DNA of 64,000 nt from an uncultured Clostridia bacterium (GCA_934169575.1 CAKPOA010000002.1:50505-114504), one strand, 5' to 3'; shown: positions 51,585 to 61,328, numbered from the stretch's first letter. A program made the numbers and translations. Notes: generated by a model from the letters alone, not told the origin.

Positions 51585-53025
51585 TCATTGTACCTCCCTC
51601 TATAAAATTCATTCCTTTTAAAACTGCATTTTTGCCATATTTCTTTTTTATATCCAAAATTGATTTTTGCAAATTCTTTTCTTTAAATTCCATTTCTTTT
51701 TGTTTTTGATTATAATCTATAAATAAATTCATTTGTTCAAATTTATTTTTATTTTCTGCCTCATATTCATTAACAACATTATTAGCTGTTATATTAATTC
51801 TCCTTGTTAACAAATTTTTATCAATTATTCTATCAAATAATTCTACAGCAGAATTCATTATTAATTTTGTAGATGATGTTTTATGTTCTAAATTTATTGT
51901 TCCATGTGCATGTTTTGGTACTTTTCTTCCATATCTATCTTCTGTCACTTCTCCTTTATAGCTGATATTTTTATTACTTAAATTATCAATATCATATCCA
52001 ACTGTAATAACAATTTGGTTTGTCACTAAATGCTTTTCTACTAATTCTAAAACCAAATTTTCAGTCATCTCTTTTATTATTAATTTTGTTTTTTCATAAT
52101 CATATGGGCAATGTAAAACTTGACCTGAACTTATGCTATTTGTAGATGGTTTATATGATTTTATATCTTTCATTGTGCATGGTTCATATCCCCAACTATG
52201 ATCTATTAATAATTCAGCATTTATCCCAAATAATTTATATAATTTATCTTCATTATTTATTGAACATCTTGCTACATCACCCATTGTAAATATTCCATTT
52301 AGTTCAAGTTTCTTAGCAATTCCTTTTCCCACTCTCCAAAAATCTGTTAAAGGTCTATGATTCCATAATTGTTTTCTATACATCATTTCATTTAAACATG
52401 CAATTCTAACTCCATGATTATTTTCTTTAACATGTTTTGCAACTATATCCATAGCTATTTTTGCTAAATATAAATTAGTACCAACACCTGCAGTTGCAGT
52501 AATTCCTGTTGTTTTATACACATCTTGAATAACCTTTGTAGCAAGATCACTTGCTTTCATTTTATATGTATTTAAATAATGTGTTGCATCTATAAATACT
52601 TCATCTACAGAATAAACAAATATATCTTCAGCAGAAAAATATTTTAAATATATATTATAGATCCCTATACTATATTTCATATATTTTTTCATTTGTGGTG
52701 GTGCAATTATATAATCTAATTCATATTCAGGATGTTTTTTTAACTCTGTTTCGTCATATGATTTTCCATTTAATACATGTCCTAATGCTTTATATTTTCT
52801 TTGCATATTTATTTCTTTTACTTTTTGCACTACTTCAAATAATCGTGCCCTTCCTGGTATTCCATATTTTTTTAATGATGGACTTACTGCTAAACATATT
52901 GTTTTTTCTGTTCTACTGCTATCTGCTACCACTAAATTAGTAGTTAGCGGATTAAGCTCCCTTTCCATACATTCAACAGAAGCATAAAAACTTTTTAAAT
53001 CAATCGCTATATAGATATTTTGCAT
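51547..53025 (-). CDS. Y-family translesion DNA polymerase (UmuC/UvrX-like)
   Basis: The 492 residues start with AIDLKSFYASVECMERELNP (first catalytic D with the SFYASVE motif), followed by AVSPSLKKYGIPGRARLFE. The SVDEVFIDAT segment with the paired D-E lies near 137, and YLAKIAMDIVAKH follows. The helix-hairpin-helix thumb (RVGKGIAKKLELNGI) and little-finger domain come after. It belongs to the UvrX/UmuC-like Gram-positive group. It is translationally coupled to the YolD-like gene. Confidence 0.92.
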   Translation of the reverse strand: MQNIYIAIDLKSFYASVECMERELNPLTTNLVVADSSRTEKTICLAVSPSLKKYGIPGRARLFEVVQKVKEINMQRKYKALGHVLNGKSYDETELKKHPEYELDYIIAPPQMKKYMKYSIGIYNIYLKYFSAEDIFVYSVDEVFIDATHYLNTYKMKASDLATKVIQDVYKTTGITATAGVGTNLYLAKIAMDIVAKHVKENNHGVRIACLNEMMYRKQLWNHRPLTDFWRVGKGIAKKLELNGIFTMGDVARCSINNEDKLYKLFGINAELLIDHSWGYEPCTMKDIKSYKPSTNSISSGQVLHCPYDYEKTKLIIKEMTENLVLELVEKHLVTNQIVITVGYDIDNLSNKNISYKGEVTEDRYGRKVPKHAHGTINLEHKTSSTKLIMNSAVELFDRIIDKNLLTRRINITANNVVNEYEAENKNKFEQMNLFIDYNQKQKEMEFKEKNLQKSILDIKKKYGKNAVLKGMNFIEGGTMIERNAQVGGHKG

Positions 53026-53100
53026 AATTCACCTCCATCAAATTATATTGTATCATAACATTTTGTTTTTGTAAACACTTGTTTGTGAACTTTTTAAATT

Positions 53101-53180
53101 TTATTTAAATGACTCTAAGGCTGACTTGTAACAATGCAAAAGTAAATTCTATTTTTTCCCTAAGACCAAAATTTACTTTT
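53101..53180. repeat. Repeat-end fragment and adjoining hairpin
   Basis: TTTAAATGACTCTAAGGCTG and ACTTGTAAC (to 53132) match the right end of the inverted-end repeat family. Immediately after it, AAAAGTAAATT (53138-53148) pairs with AATTTACTTTT (53170-53180). No gene is present from 53026 to 53263. Confidence 0.55.
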
Positions 53181-53204
53181 TCAATTTTAACTTTTTAAAT
53201 TTTC

Positions 53205-53232
53205 TTGCATTTTTTCTTAAACATGATATACT
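53205..53232 (+). promoter_or_regulatory. Promoter of RluA-type gene
   Basis: TTGCAT (53205-53210), 16 bases, then an extended -10, TGATATACT, with TATACT at 53227-53232. Confidence 0.65.
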
Positions 53233-53263
53233 ATATTTATCTCTATTATGAAAGGAAAATGAA

Positions 53264-53920
53264 ATGAAAGTTTTATATGAAGATAACCACATAATTGTTG
53301 TTCAAAAGGAACCAAATATTCCTTCTCAACAAGATAAAACAGGTGATATAGATATGCTTACACTTGTTAAAAAATATATAAAAGAAAAATATAATAAACC
53401 TGGAGATGTATATATAGGACTTGTTCATAGATTAGATAGACCTGTTGGTGGTGTAATGGTTTTTGCAAGAACTTCTAAAGCTGCATCCAGACTTAGTGAA
53501 CAGGTTAGAAACAAAACCATGAAAAAAACATATATTGCTATGGTTGATGGTAAACTCAAAGAAAAGTGTGGTATTTTAGAAGATTATTTATACAAAGATG
53601 AAAGAAATAATATGAGCAAAGTTGTTGATAAAAATAAAAAGAATGCAAAACTTGCTAAACTTGAATATGAAGTTATTGATTATGATGAAAAAAGAGATTT
53701 AAGTATAGTGAAAATTAAATTACATACTGGTAGACATCATCAAATAAGAGTTCAGTTTGCACATTTTGGACATAGTCTTTTTGGTGACCAAAAATATGGT
53801 GTTAGAGGCCGTGGAAAACAAATAAGGTTATGGGCATATGAACTTGAATTTGTACATCCTGTAAAAAAGGAATTAATGATTTTTAGGAGTGATCTTCCTG
53901 ATTGGTGCAAAAAAGCTTAG
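53264..53920 (+). CDS. RluA-family pseudouridine synthase without S4 domain
   Basis: The 218-residue protein has the catalytic aspartate in GLVHRLDRPVGGVMVFART (about residues 60-78), then KKTYIAMVDG, and the C-terminal LKLHTGRHHQIRVQFAHF-type motif (IKLHTGRHHQIRVQFAHFGH) with DQKYG. It isomerises uridines in rRNA or tRNA; the target cannot be told. The usual N-terminal S4 RNA-binding domain is missing, as in several small Firmicutes members. Confidence 0.92.
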   Translation: MKVLYEDNHIIVVQKEPNIPSQQDKTGDIDMLTLVKKYIKEKYNKPGDVYIGLVHRLDRPVGGVMVFARTSKAASRLSEQVRNKTMKKTYIAMVDGKLKEKCGILEDYLYKDERNNMSKVVDKNKKNAKLAKLEYEVIDYDEKRDLSIVKIKLHTGRHHQIRVQFAHFGHSLFGDQKYGVRGRGKQIRLWAYELEFVHPVKKELMIFRSDLPDWCKKA

Positions 53921-53939
53921 AAATCTTCTAAGCTTTTTT
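53911..53939 (+). terminator. Terminator overlapping the end of the RluA-type gene
   Basis: AAAAGCTTAGAA pairs with TTCTAAGCTTTT around ATCT, with a T run; the gene's stop codon lies in the left arm. Confidence 0.9.
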
Positions 53940-54041
53940 CTATACCTTTCTAAATTTTATATTTTAAGATTAATTTAATATTTCGGTTATAATATTTATT
54001 TTAAAAAAATTTATATTTTTCAACAACTGTATTTAGATTAG

Positions 54042-54905
54042 TCATTTTTCCCATCTTCCATAAATACCGCAAGGCAAAATTAAGTTTGAATTTTCCATAG
54101 GTAGTCCAATTTCACCAGAAGAAACTTTTCCTTTGAATTTCTTAGATATGGTAAGATTTAAAATATTGGCAAGTACAGTACTTGAAATACCTGTTGTATA
54201 TGAATTTATCAAGAAAAATAAAGGATTATCTGAAAGGACATTGGTACATAACTCTACTAAATCATAAATATTATCTTCAAATTGCCACACTTCACCATTA
54301 GTACCTCTACCATATGATGGAGGATCCATAATTATTGCATCATATTTATTTTCTCTTCTTATTTCTCTATTTACAAATTTTACAACATCATCAACAATAT
54401 ATCTAACTTTTCTTTTTTCTAAACCAGAACTTTGAACATTTTCTTTTGCCCAATTTACCATTCCTTTTGAACTATCTACATGGCATACAGATGCATTACT
54501 TGCAAGGCATGCAACTGTTGCACCCCCAGTATATGCAAATAAATTCAAAACTTTTATTTCTCTTTTGGAGGTTTCAATTTTCTTTCTCATCCAATCCCAA
54601 TTTACTGCTTGCTCTGGAAAAAGTCCTGTATGTTTAAATCCCATTGTTTTAATATTAAAACATAGATCTTTATATTTTATTTTCCAAAAATCAGGAGTTC
54701 TTTTCTTGTATTCCCAATTTCCACCACCAGTTTTACTTCTTGTATAAACTGCATTTGCATTTTTCCATTCATTTGGAAAAGTTTTATTTTTCCAAACAAT
54801 TTGTGGGTCTGGTCTTGACAAAATTATATTTCCCCACTTTTCCAATTTTTGACCATTTGCCATATCTATTATTTTATAATCTTTCCAATTATTTGCTATA
54901 TCCAT
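54042..54905 (-). CDS. SAM-dependent rRNA methyltransferase (RlmI/RlmK-like)
   Basis: The 287 residues include FKHTGLFPEQAVNWDWM, SAM motif I VLNLFAYTGGATVACLA (about residues 125-141), VDSSKGMVNWAKENVQSSGL, and motif IV DAIIMDPPSYGRG. These are typical of the large-subunit rRNA methyltransferases with a Rossmann core; the N-terminal PUA domain of RlmI is not recognisable. DPPSYGRG suggests a cytosine-C5 or guanine-N2/N7 RNA target, undecided. Confidence 0.85.
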   Translation of the reverse strand: MDIANNWKDYKIIDMANGQKLEKWGNIILSRPDPQIVWKNKTFPNEWKNANAVYTRSKTGGGNWEYKKRTPDFWKIKYKDLCFNIKTMGFKHTGLFPEQAVNWDWMRKKIETSKREIKVLNLFAYTGGATVACLASNASVCHVDSSKGMVNWAKENVQSSGLEKRKVRYIVDDVVKFVNREIRRENKYDAIIMDPPSYGRGTNGEVWQFEDNIYDLVELCTNVLSDNPLFFLINSYTTGISSTVLANILNLTISKKFKGKVSSGEIGLPMENSNLILPCGIYGRWEK

Positions 54906-54920
54906 TATTACCCTTTCAAC

Positions 54921-55133
54921 TTAAATACTTTTTAAAATATTCATAAAACTATAAACTAAAAATACATTTAAAACAAAACACATAATAAAAATTGTAATTG
55001 TTCCTGTAATTAATTTATTTGATTTTATAAACTTTTTCAATTTACTTGTCCACTCCTTTTTCTTTTTCACGCTTGTCTTTTCTAAAACAGAAGTATAACT
55101 TACATTAAACACATTATTTTTTGGCATATCCAT
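54921..55133 (-). CDS. Small single-pass membrane protein
   Basis: The 70-residue protein is not recognised. A basic middle (KKKKEWTSKLKKF, residues about 23-35) precedes one membrane helix (about 42-65, TGTITIFIMCFVLNVFLVYSF). A GGGGGA site lies 8 bases before the ATG. It is between the WG-repeat and methyltransferase genes on one strand. Similar short sequences are often attached to cell-division or envelope genes, but nothing here proves a role. Confidence 0.6.
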   Translation of the reverse strand: MDMPKNNVFNVSYTSVLEKTSVKKKKEWTSKLKKFIKSNKLITGTITIFIMCFVLNVFLVYSFMNILKSI

Positions 55134-55181
55134 ATATATTCCCCCTTAATATATATATATGCCAAAAAATGAAATATATTC

Positions 55182-56528
55182 CTATTTTTCCAAATAATCT
55201 TTTATAACATATTTTCTCTCTTTGCCTTCAGGATCTTGCCAAATCATATAATACTCTGTTTTACCTGATGACATTTCCATATACATCTCTTTAAATACAC
55301 AAGATATCAATTCTTCTCCATTAGAATTTATACAAGTATATTTATTATCTCTTTTTACAACGAGTGCATCATAATTTGGTATAACTAATAAATCATAATT
55401 TACACCTTTATTTGATGTAGCCTTAGAACCTATTGCTTCATATTTTAAATCTGTAACTTGATGACCTGTTATATCAAAAAATCCCCATTTACTATTTTGT
55501 TGTACAGGTATTAATTTATTAAGTAACACATACCCAGATTTAATACCATTTTGTTCATATCCAGATAAATCTATACCAATTTTACTATATTCAATATATA
55601 TTATTACATTTCCATTAATATTTACAACACCATATAATCCATCTTTTTTAGCTAAATATAGCTCATTTTCATTATCTATTAATGTAAGTTCATCATATTC
55701 TGGGGATATTTTAGTTGTACCATCACTTGATATTATTCCGACTTTATTATTTTTCATAATTAAAAATGCTTTTTTGTGTGGAATATATGTTATTTTATCA
55801 TATTTTGAGTCAAGCATTTTTTGCCCTGTTGAATAATTTACAACACCATATTGCCCATCTTCTGATTTTACTACCATAATATCTTCAAGAATAGCCTTAT
55901 GGTTTTCTAATGAATCATCTAATTCTTTATATCCATATTGTGTAACTTTTGATTCTGCAGATTTTACCATTGTATCTAATGTGTAAAAATCAACAATCTT
56001 CTTTTTAGCATTATATGAAATAGCTAAGTTAAAACCATTTTCTAATCCTTCATCATCTGTATATAGCACATCATCTTTTTTTAAAATTTTCTTATTTATT
56101 TTGCAATATTCATAATTTGAATCTTGAGTTTTTCTATCTATTTTATATATAATATTTGAATCAAGATTAAATACAGCTACTTCCTCTTCATTTTGAACAT
56201 AACAACTATCTGTATCTTCAGATACCATTGTATATTCTCCATTAAATGCTTCATATCCAAAATATGATGCAATTTCTTTGATAGGTGCATATATTGAAAT
56301 ATTGCCACTTCCATCTGTTTCAACACTTATAATATTTTCTAGATTTCTATTTTCTCTTCCATTTAATTTCACAATTGTTCTATTAGGATTATTTACTAAA
56401 TAATTTATTGCAAGAATAAGTGCCATAATCACCAAAATACTTATTACAATTGATGAAATTATAATCCTTTTTAAATTTTTACTTCTTTTTTCTTCTCTTC
56501 TCATTTGATCTTCATCATATAAATTCAT
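55182..56528 (-). CDS. Membrane-anchored WG-repeat protein
   Basis: About 448 residues: a cytoplasmic basic stretch, one membrane helix (about 21-45, RIIISSIVISILVIMALILAI), then an extracellular region. Its first part resembles a copper-amine-oxidase-like N-terminal domain (EIASYFGYEAFNGEYTM). The second part has WG/KWG-type repeats, such as GQYGVVNYSTGQKMLDSKYD, DGLYGVVNINGNVI and SKWGFFDITGHQV, each about 45 residues. The start is ATG 56528 after TTGGAG. It is a surface protein of unknown binding partner, 24 bases after tgt. Confidence 0.8.
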   Translation of the reverse strand: MNLYDEDQMRREEKRSKNLKRIIISSIVISILVIMALILAINYLVNNPNRTIVKLNGRENRNLENIISVETDGSGNISIYAPIKEIASYFGYEAFNGEYTMVSEDTDSCYVQNEEEVAVFNLDSNIIYKIDRKTQDSNYEYCKINKKILKKDDVLYTDDEGLENGFNLAISYNAKKKIVDFYTLDTMVKSAESKVTQYGYKELDDSLENHKAILEDIMVVKSEDGQYGVVNYSTGQKMLDSKYDKITYIPHKKAFLIMKNNKVGIISSDGTTKISPEYDELTLIDNENELYLAKKDGLYGVVNINGNVIIYIEYSKIGIDLSGYEQNGIKSGYVLLNKLIPVQQNSKWGFFDITGHQVTDLKYEAIGSKATSNKGVNYDLLVIPNYDALVVKRDNKYTCINSNGEELISCVFKEMYMEMSSGKTEYYMIWQDPEGKERKYVIKDYLEK

Positions 56529-56551
56529 AAATACACTCCAATTCATAAATC

Positions 56552-57670
56552 TTATTTATAACCAAATTTGTTATAAAATTCTTCTCTAAAACCTAATAAA
56601 TTATCATTCTCAATTTCTATTCTAACTCTTTTCATCAAATTAGTCAAGAATTTTAAATTATGGATAGATAATAATCTTATTCCTAAAATTTCATTTGTTT
56701 TTACTAAATGTCTTAAATATGCTCTTGTATAATTTTTGCAAGTATAACAATCACATTCATCATCTAGTCTTCCCCAATCTCTTTCATATGTTGCATTTCG
56801 TATAACAACTTTTCCTTTAGATGTAAGGGCGGTTCCATGTCTTGCAAGTCTAGTTGGTAAAACACAATCACACATATCAATTCCAGCAAGAGCAGCTTCT
56901 ATTAAATAATCTGGTGTTCCAACTCCCATCAAATATCTAGGTTTGTTTTCAGGCATAAGTGGTGCAGTAAATCTTAATATATCTAAAAAATCTTCTTTTG
57001 GTTCACCAACACTAATACCACCAATTGCATATCCAGGAAAATCTAATTTGATTAAATCTTCAGCAGATATTTTTCTTAAATCTTTATAAAATCCACCTTG
57101 TATAATTCCAAATAGTCCTTGATTTTCTGTAGTATGAGCTTCTTTGCATCTTTTAGCCCATCTTGTTGTTCTTTCCATAGAATTTTTTGTATATTCATAT
57201 GTTGAATTATATGCACAACATTCATCAAAAGCCATTATAATATCTGCTCCTAATGCCTCTTCTATTTCCATAACTTTTTCTGGTGTAAATAAATGTTTAC
57301 TACCATCTAAATGAGAGCTAAACCTAACACCTTCTTCAGTTATTTTTCTTAAACCACTTAAACTAAATACCTGAAATCCACCACTATCAGTAAGTATAGG
57401 TCTATCCCAATTCATAAATTTATGAAGTCCTCCCGCTTCTTTTACAAGCTCATGACCAGGTCTTAAATATAAGTGATATGTATTTGCTAAAATAATTTGT
57501 GCATTTACTTCTTGTTTTAATTCTTCAGGAGTCATAGATTTTACTGTTGCTTGTGTTCCAACAGGCATAAAAACTGGTGTGTCTATATCTCCATGAGGTG
57601 TATGTACAATACCTCTTCTAGCTCCTGAATTTTTATCTATATGTAATAATTCATATGTAATAGCTGACAT
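56552..57670 (-). CDS. tgt: Queuine tRNA-ribosyltransferase
   Basis: TGT exchanges guanine 34 for a queuine precursor in tRNA. About 372 residues with HTPHGDIDTPVFMPVGT, the nucleophile region LTDSGGFQVFSL, RYLMGVGTPDYLIEA, the second aspartate region GIDMCDCVLPTRLARHGTA, and the zinc site CDCYTCKNYTRAYLRHL then HN. I choose ATG 57670, since the earlier ATG abuts the AAGGAAGG site. It lies 16 bases after ruvA. Confidence 0.96.
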   Translation of the reverse strand: MSAITYELLHIDKNSGARRGIVHTPHGDIDTPVFMPVGTQATVKSMTPEELKQEVNAQIILANTYHLYLRPGHELVKEAGGLHKFMNWDRPILTDSGGFQVFSLSGLRKITEEGVRFSSHLDGSKHLFTPEKVMEIEEALGADIIMAFDECCAYNSTYEYTKNSMERTTRWAKRCKEAHTTENQGLFGIIQGGFYKDLRKISAEDLIKLDFPGYAIGGISVGEPKEDFLDILRFTAPLMPENKPRYLMGVGTPDYLIEAALAGIDMCDCVLPTRLARHGTALTSKGKVVIRNATYERDWGRLDDECDCYTCKNYTRAYLRHLVKTNEILGIRLLSIHNLKFLTNLMKRVRIEIENDNLLGFREEFYNKFGYK

Positions 57671-57685
57671 TTTTTCCATCCTTCC

Positions 57686-58306
57686 TTAATTTGAAAAAAG
57701 TTTTAAACCTTGTTTTATTATTTCTTCTACAGATAAATTACTTGTATCTATTTGCTCAATAATTTTTTCAATATCTTTTCTTTGATATCCTAAAACTTGA
57801 AGTGCAGAAATAGCTTCATTTACTTTGTTATCTGCAATTATTACTTTATTAATCTGATTTTTCTGTTCAGTAGTAACTTCTGATAATTGTGCAATTTGTT
57901 CTTCTTTTTTTAGTTTATCTTTTAATTCTAAAACTATTCTCTGTGCAGATTTTGCACCAATACCTGGTATTGTTTTTAATGTATTTATATCATTTGAAAT
58001 AACTGCTATTGCAAATTTTGAAGGTTCAATAGCTCCAAGCATTGCAACTGCTGTTTTTGCACCAATACCACTTACTTGAATAATTAATTCAAACATTCTA
58101 AGTTCTTCTTTTGTACAAAATCCAAATATTTTTATATCATCTTCTGAAACTTTATAATATGTGTGTACTTTTACAACTTCCCCAACTTTTCCTATATTTT
58201 GTATTCCTATTTCAGACATCCAAATTTTATATCCTAATCCATTTACATCAACAACAATATATCCAATTTGTTTATCTGCAATTTCTCCTTTTATATATGC
58301 TAACAT
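57686..58306 (-). CDS. ruvA: Holliday junction DNA helicase subunit RuvA
   Basis: RuvA binds Holliday junctions and recruits RuvB. About 206 residues: N-terminal OB domain (MLAYIKGEIADKQIGYIVVDVNGLGY, split here at 1-26), two helix-hairpin-helix motifs (ELIIQVSGIGAKTAVAML and LKTIPGIGAKSAQRIVLELKDKL), and domain III (ISALQVLGYQRKDIEKII) at the C terminus. ruvB is not next to it. The ATG at 58306 is preferred over the one four codons upstream, which touches the AAGGA site. Confidence 0.95.
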   Translation of the reverse strand: MLAYIKGEIADKQIGYIVVDVNGLGYKIWMSEIGIQNIGKVGEVVKVHTYYKVSEDDIKIFGFCTKEELRMFELIIQVSGIGAKTAVAMLGAIEPSKFAIAVISNDINTLKTIPGIGAKSAQRIVLELKDKLKKEEQIAQLSEVTTEQKNQINKVIIADNKVNEAISALQVLGYQRKDIEKIIEQIDTSNLSVEEIIKQGLKLFSN

Positions 58307-58384
58307 AAAAAATCTCATTCCTTTCTTGCTCTACAAAAGCATACCTAGTAATGAAAGATTTTATTTTCTTTCAAACTATTTTCC

Positions 58385-59635
58385 TTAGTTCATATTTTGT
58401 ATAGCTTTTAAAACTCCTATTTTTCCATATTGATATGTCAAGCTTCCTTGCATATATGCAATATATGGCTTTCTTATTGGTCCATCACAACTAAGTTCTA
58501 TTGTAGAACCAGATGTAAATGTTCCTGCTGCCATTATTACTTTATCATCATATCCTCCCATATCACTAGGTTCAGGAGTTATAAAAGAATCTATAGGAGA
58601 TGCTGATTGTATCCCCTGACAAAATTTTATAAGTTTTTGTTCATCACCAAATTCTATTGTTTGTACAATATCTCCTCTTTTTTCATTATACATAGGACTT
58701 GTTTTATATCCTAATTTTTCTAATATAGCACTTGCAAAAACCATTGTTTTTAAAGCATTTGCAACAACACTTGGTGCAAAAAATAGTCCCTTTAAGAAAT
58801 TAGAGTTTTGATTAAATGATGGTCCAATTTCTTTTCCAATTCCTGGTGCAGTCAATCTTTCGGCACATAATTCTATTAAATCTTTTCTTCCAACAATATA
58901 AGCTCCAGTTGTAGCAATACCCGCCCCTAAATTCTTCATTAATGAACCTACAACAATATCTGCTCCAACTTCAATTGGTTCTTTTTCTTCTACAAATTCG
59001 CCATAACAATTATCTACCATTATAATTACATCTTTATTTACTTTTCTTATTTCTTTTATAACTTCTTCTATTTGATTTATTGTAAGTGCTTTTCTTGTAG
59101 AATACCCAATTGACTTTTGTATTTCCACAAGTTTAACATTATTTGTTGATAATCTATCTACAATTTTAGAAATATCAAATTTATTTTTAATTAAATCTAT
59201 TTGTTCATAATTTATTCCATATGCTTTTAAAGAACTTTTGCTTTCAGTTTTCCCAATACCTATTACTGTTTGCAATGTATCATAAGGCTCCCCACTAATA
59301 CTTATCATTGTATCCCCAGGTCTTAATAATGCTCCTAATGTTATTGATAATGCATGTGTTCCTGATATTAACTGACTTCTTACTAGTGCATCTTCTGCCT
59401 TAAATATATCTGAATATATTTGTTCAATTTTATTTCTACCTGGTTCATCTATTCCATAACCTGTTGATGTATTAAAATGTGTTTCTGCTAAATTATTTTC
59501 TTGAAATGCTTTTAATACTTTCATACTATTTAATTCACAAATTTTATCTATTTCATCAAATTGTTTTTTTACATTTATTTCTATTTCTTGTGATAATCTT
59601 TCTAAATCTTCACTTATTCCAAAATCTTTATACAT
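58385..59635 (-). CDS. Methionine gamma-lyase-family PLP protein (aluminium-resistance-like)
   Basis: The 416 residues match the YnbB-type family annotated as methionine gamma-lyase or aluminium-resistance proteins: HFNTSTGYGIDEPGRNKIE near the start, RSQLISGTHALSITLGALLRPGD, VDNCYGEFVE, and the PLP lysine in GSLMKNLGAGIATTGAY around residue 235. Its physiological substrate is not established. It lies between dprA and ruvA on the same strand, a common Firmicutes neighbourhood. Confidence 0.88.
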   Translation of the reverse strand: MYKDFGISEDLERLSQEIEINVKKQFDEIDKICELNSMKVLKAFQENNLAETHFNTSTGYGIDEPGRNKIEQIYSDIFKAEDALVRSQLISGTHALSITLGALLRPGDTMISISGEPYDTLQTVIGIGKTESKSSLKAYGINYEQIDLIKNKFDISKIVDRLSTNNVKLVEIQKSIGYSTRKALTINQIEEVIKEIRKVNKDVIIMVDNCYGEFVEEKEPIEVGADIVVGSLMKNLGAGIATTGAYIVGRKDLIELCAERLTAPGIGKEIGPSFNQNSNFLKGLFFAPSVVANALKTMVFASAILEKLGYKTSPMYNEKRGDIVQTIEFGDEQKLIKFCQGIQSASPIDSFITPEPSDMGGYDDKVIMAAGTFTSGSTIELSCDGPIRKPYIAYMQGSLTYQYGKIGVLKAIQNMN

Positions 59636-59684
59636 TTCTTTCTCCTTTTCTCCACATATATTATACTATATTGTTTTCATAAAA

Positions 59685-60437
59685 TCAATGATAAATTCCA
59701 TATTCTTCTACAATTTCACTCCAATTGGTGACTAATTTTGCCCCTTGTTTGATAATTTCATTTGTACCATATGAATTTTCGGAATTAATATTTCCTGGTA
59801 TTGCAAAAACATCTCTTCCTTGTTCTAAAGCAAAATCTATTGTTATTATTGTTCCACTTTTTGCTTTTGCTTCAACAACTAAAATTCCATTACACATACC
59901 ACTAATAATCCTATTTCTTTTTGGAAAATTCGCCTTTTCTGGTTTTGTCCCAAGTGGACATTCTGAAATAATTGCACCATTCGAATTTAAAATTTCTTGA
60001 GCTAAATAAATATTTTCTTTAGGATAAATCATATCCAAGCCATTTCCAATCACTCCTACAGTTATTCCTTTTGCCTTAATTGCTCCTATATGGGAAAATG
60101 AGTCAATTCCACGAGCCAATCCACTAACTATATTGATATTATTTTTTGCCAGATTATATGCAAAATTTTGAGCCACATTTTTTCCATAATCTGATGCTAC
60201 TCTACATCCTACAATTCCAATACTGACTTTATTTAAAATTTCTTTATTCCCTTTTACATATATATTTATTGGAGGACTTGAAATTTGCCTTAATAATTCT
60301 GGATAATTTTTATCTTCAATTGTTAATATGTCTATATTGTTTTTTTGCATATATTTTAGATGTCTTATTACATCTTTTTTTATTTCTTTATTTGAAATTA
60401 AATCTGCCATTTTTTCTGATATTCCTTGAACTTGCAT
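59685..60437 (-). CDS. dprA: DNA processing protein DprA; true start probably further upstream
   Basis: DprA loads RecA on incoming single-stranded DNA. The Rossmann core has IGIVGCRVASDYGKNVAQNF, IVSGLARGIDSFSHIGAIKA, GVIGNGLDMIYPKEN, SECPLGTKPEKANFPKRNRIISG (split at about 155-177) and FAIPGNINSENSYGTNEIIKQGA. From the first ATG it has 250 residues, but coding text continues 42 codons upstream (SIWISLIKDLGIKKYTKLIQ and FGSKKDLWKASKKEIM, the usual N-terminal helical domain). The upstream frame begins at an ATA codon (60561-60563), 8 bases after AAGGAGA; a TAA precedes it. An ATG-to-ATA change or rare AUA start would explain this. Confidence 0.9.
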   Translation of the reverse strand: MQVQGISEKMADLISNKEIKKDVIRHLKYMQKNNIDILTIEDKNYPELLRQISSPPINIYVKGNKEILNKVSIGIVGCRVASDYGKNVAQNFAYNLAKNNINIVSGLARGIDSFSHIGAIKAKGITVGVIGNGLDMIYPKENIYLAQEILNSNGAIISECPLGTKPEKANFPKRNRIISGMCNGILVVEAKAKSGTIITIDFALEQGRDVFAIPGNINSENSYGTNEIIKQGAKLVTNWSEIVEEYGIYH

Positions 60438-60623
60438 AATTTCTTTTTTGCTTGCTTTCCATAAATCTTTTTTTGAACCAAATCTTTGAATTAATTTTGT
60501 ATATTTTTTTATTCCTAAATCTTTTATTAATGAAATCCATATTGAATATAATTTTTCTTCTATTTTTCTTTCTCCTTTTTATATCTATTCAAAGAGGTTG
60601 CAAAACAGCAACCCCTATATTTT

Positions 60624-61196
60624 TTAGAAAATTTTTCCTTCTAGGTTTATTGTAAACCTTAAAATCAAATCATCAAAATATGCCACGGCATCTTCGATGA
60701 CTGACCGCTTTAACCGTTCAGCGTCATCACCTACTTCACATTTCCACTCATCAATTATATCCTTTGTTAAATTATGAGTATTCAAATCATCCCAGATATC
60801 AAATATCTCCCCCTGGTAATGATATTCATTAAAATCTATTGTCTGGATAATTTTTTCATCAATTTTATCACAGATAATATATTCCTTTCGAGTGTTGTTT
60901 TTAATGCATATTTCCTTTCCATACTTCTTCCACAGCATACCAGCTGTTCCATATACAGATGCAATATTTCCATTCTTTGCTGTTCTTTTTTCTAACAGTA
61001 TATTTTCGTTTTTCTTGAATCCCAAAACAAATATATTTGGATCAATGTTTTCTGGTAATTCATCGAGTCTTGCGACTTTTTCTATCCCAACTTGTTTCAA
61101 AATCCATAATGCTACTATTGTAGCCGGACTAACATTTCCTGTGTTGCCTCCTGTAGGTATAACGATCTCCGCATTTTCTAAATCTGTAAACTGCAT
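60624..61196 (-). CDS. MYG1-like protein with degenerate active site
   Basis: The 190 residues from MQFTDLENAEIVIP resemble the MYG1/UPF0160 family by eye: a strand-loop start (IVIPTGGNTGNVSPATIVAL), a VLGF strand, and NGNIASVYGTAGMLWKKYG, matching the family's YSSFGLVWKKYG segment. The metal-binding HADD and FDHHQ motifs of MYG1 are replaced by SPAT and ENILLEK, so nuclease activity is unlikely. GGAGGAAAA precedes the ATG. The base composition is less AT-rich than its neighbours and it is isolated between dprA and tRNA genes, which could indicate transfer. Confidence 0.5.
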   Translation of the reverse strand: MQFTDLENAEIVIPTGGNTGNVSPATIVALWILKQVGIEKVARLDELPENIDPNIFVLGFKKNENILLEKRTAKNGNIASVYGTAGMLWKKYGKEICIKNNTRKEYIICDKIDEKIIQTIDFNEYHYQGEIFDIWDDLNTHNLTKDIIDEWKCEVGDDAERLKRSVIEDAVAYFDDLILRFTINLEGKIF

Positions 61197-61328
61197 TTTT
61201 TCCTCCTGCCTTTTCAGCAATACACCACATATTAGCGGTAAAAATAACATATATTATTATTATACATCTTTTGGTTAATTATGTCAATTTCTATCCAAAA
61301 ATTTTTATTATCATATGTTGTTAAAATA

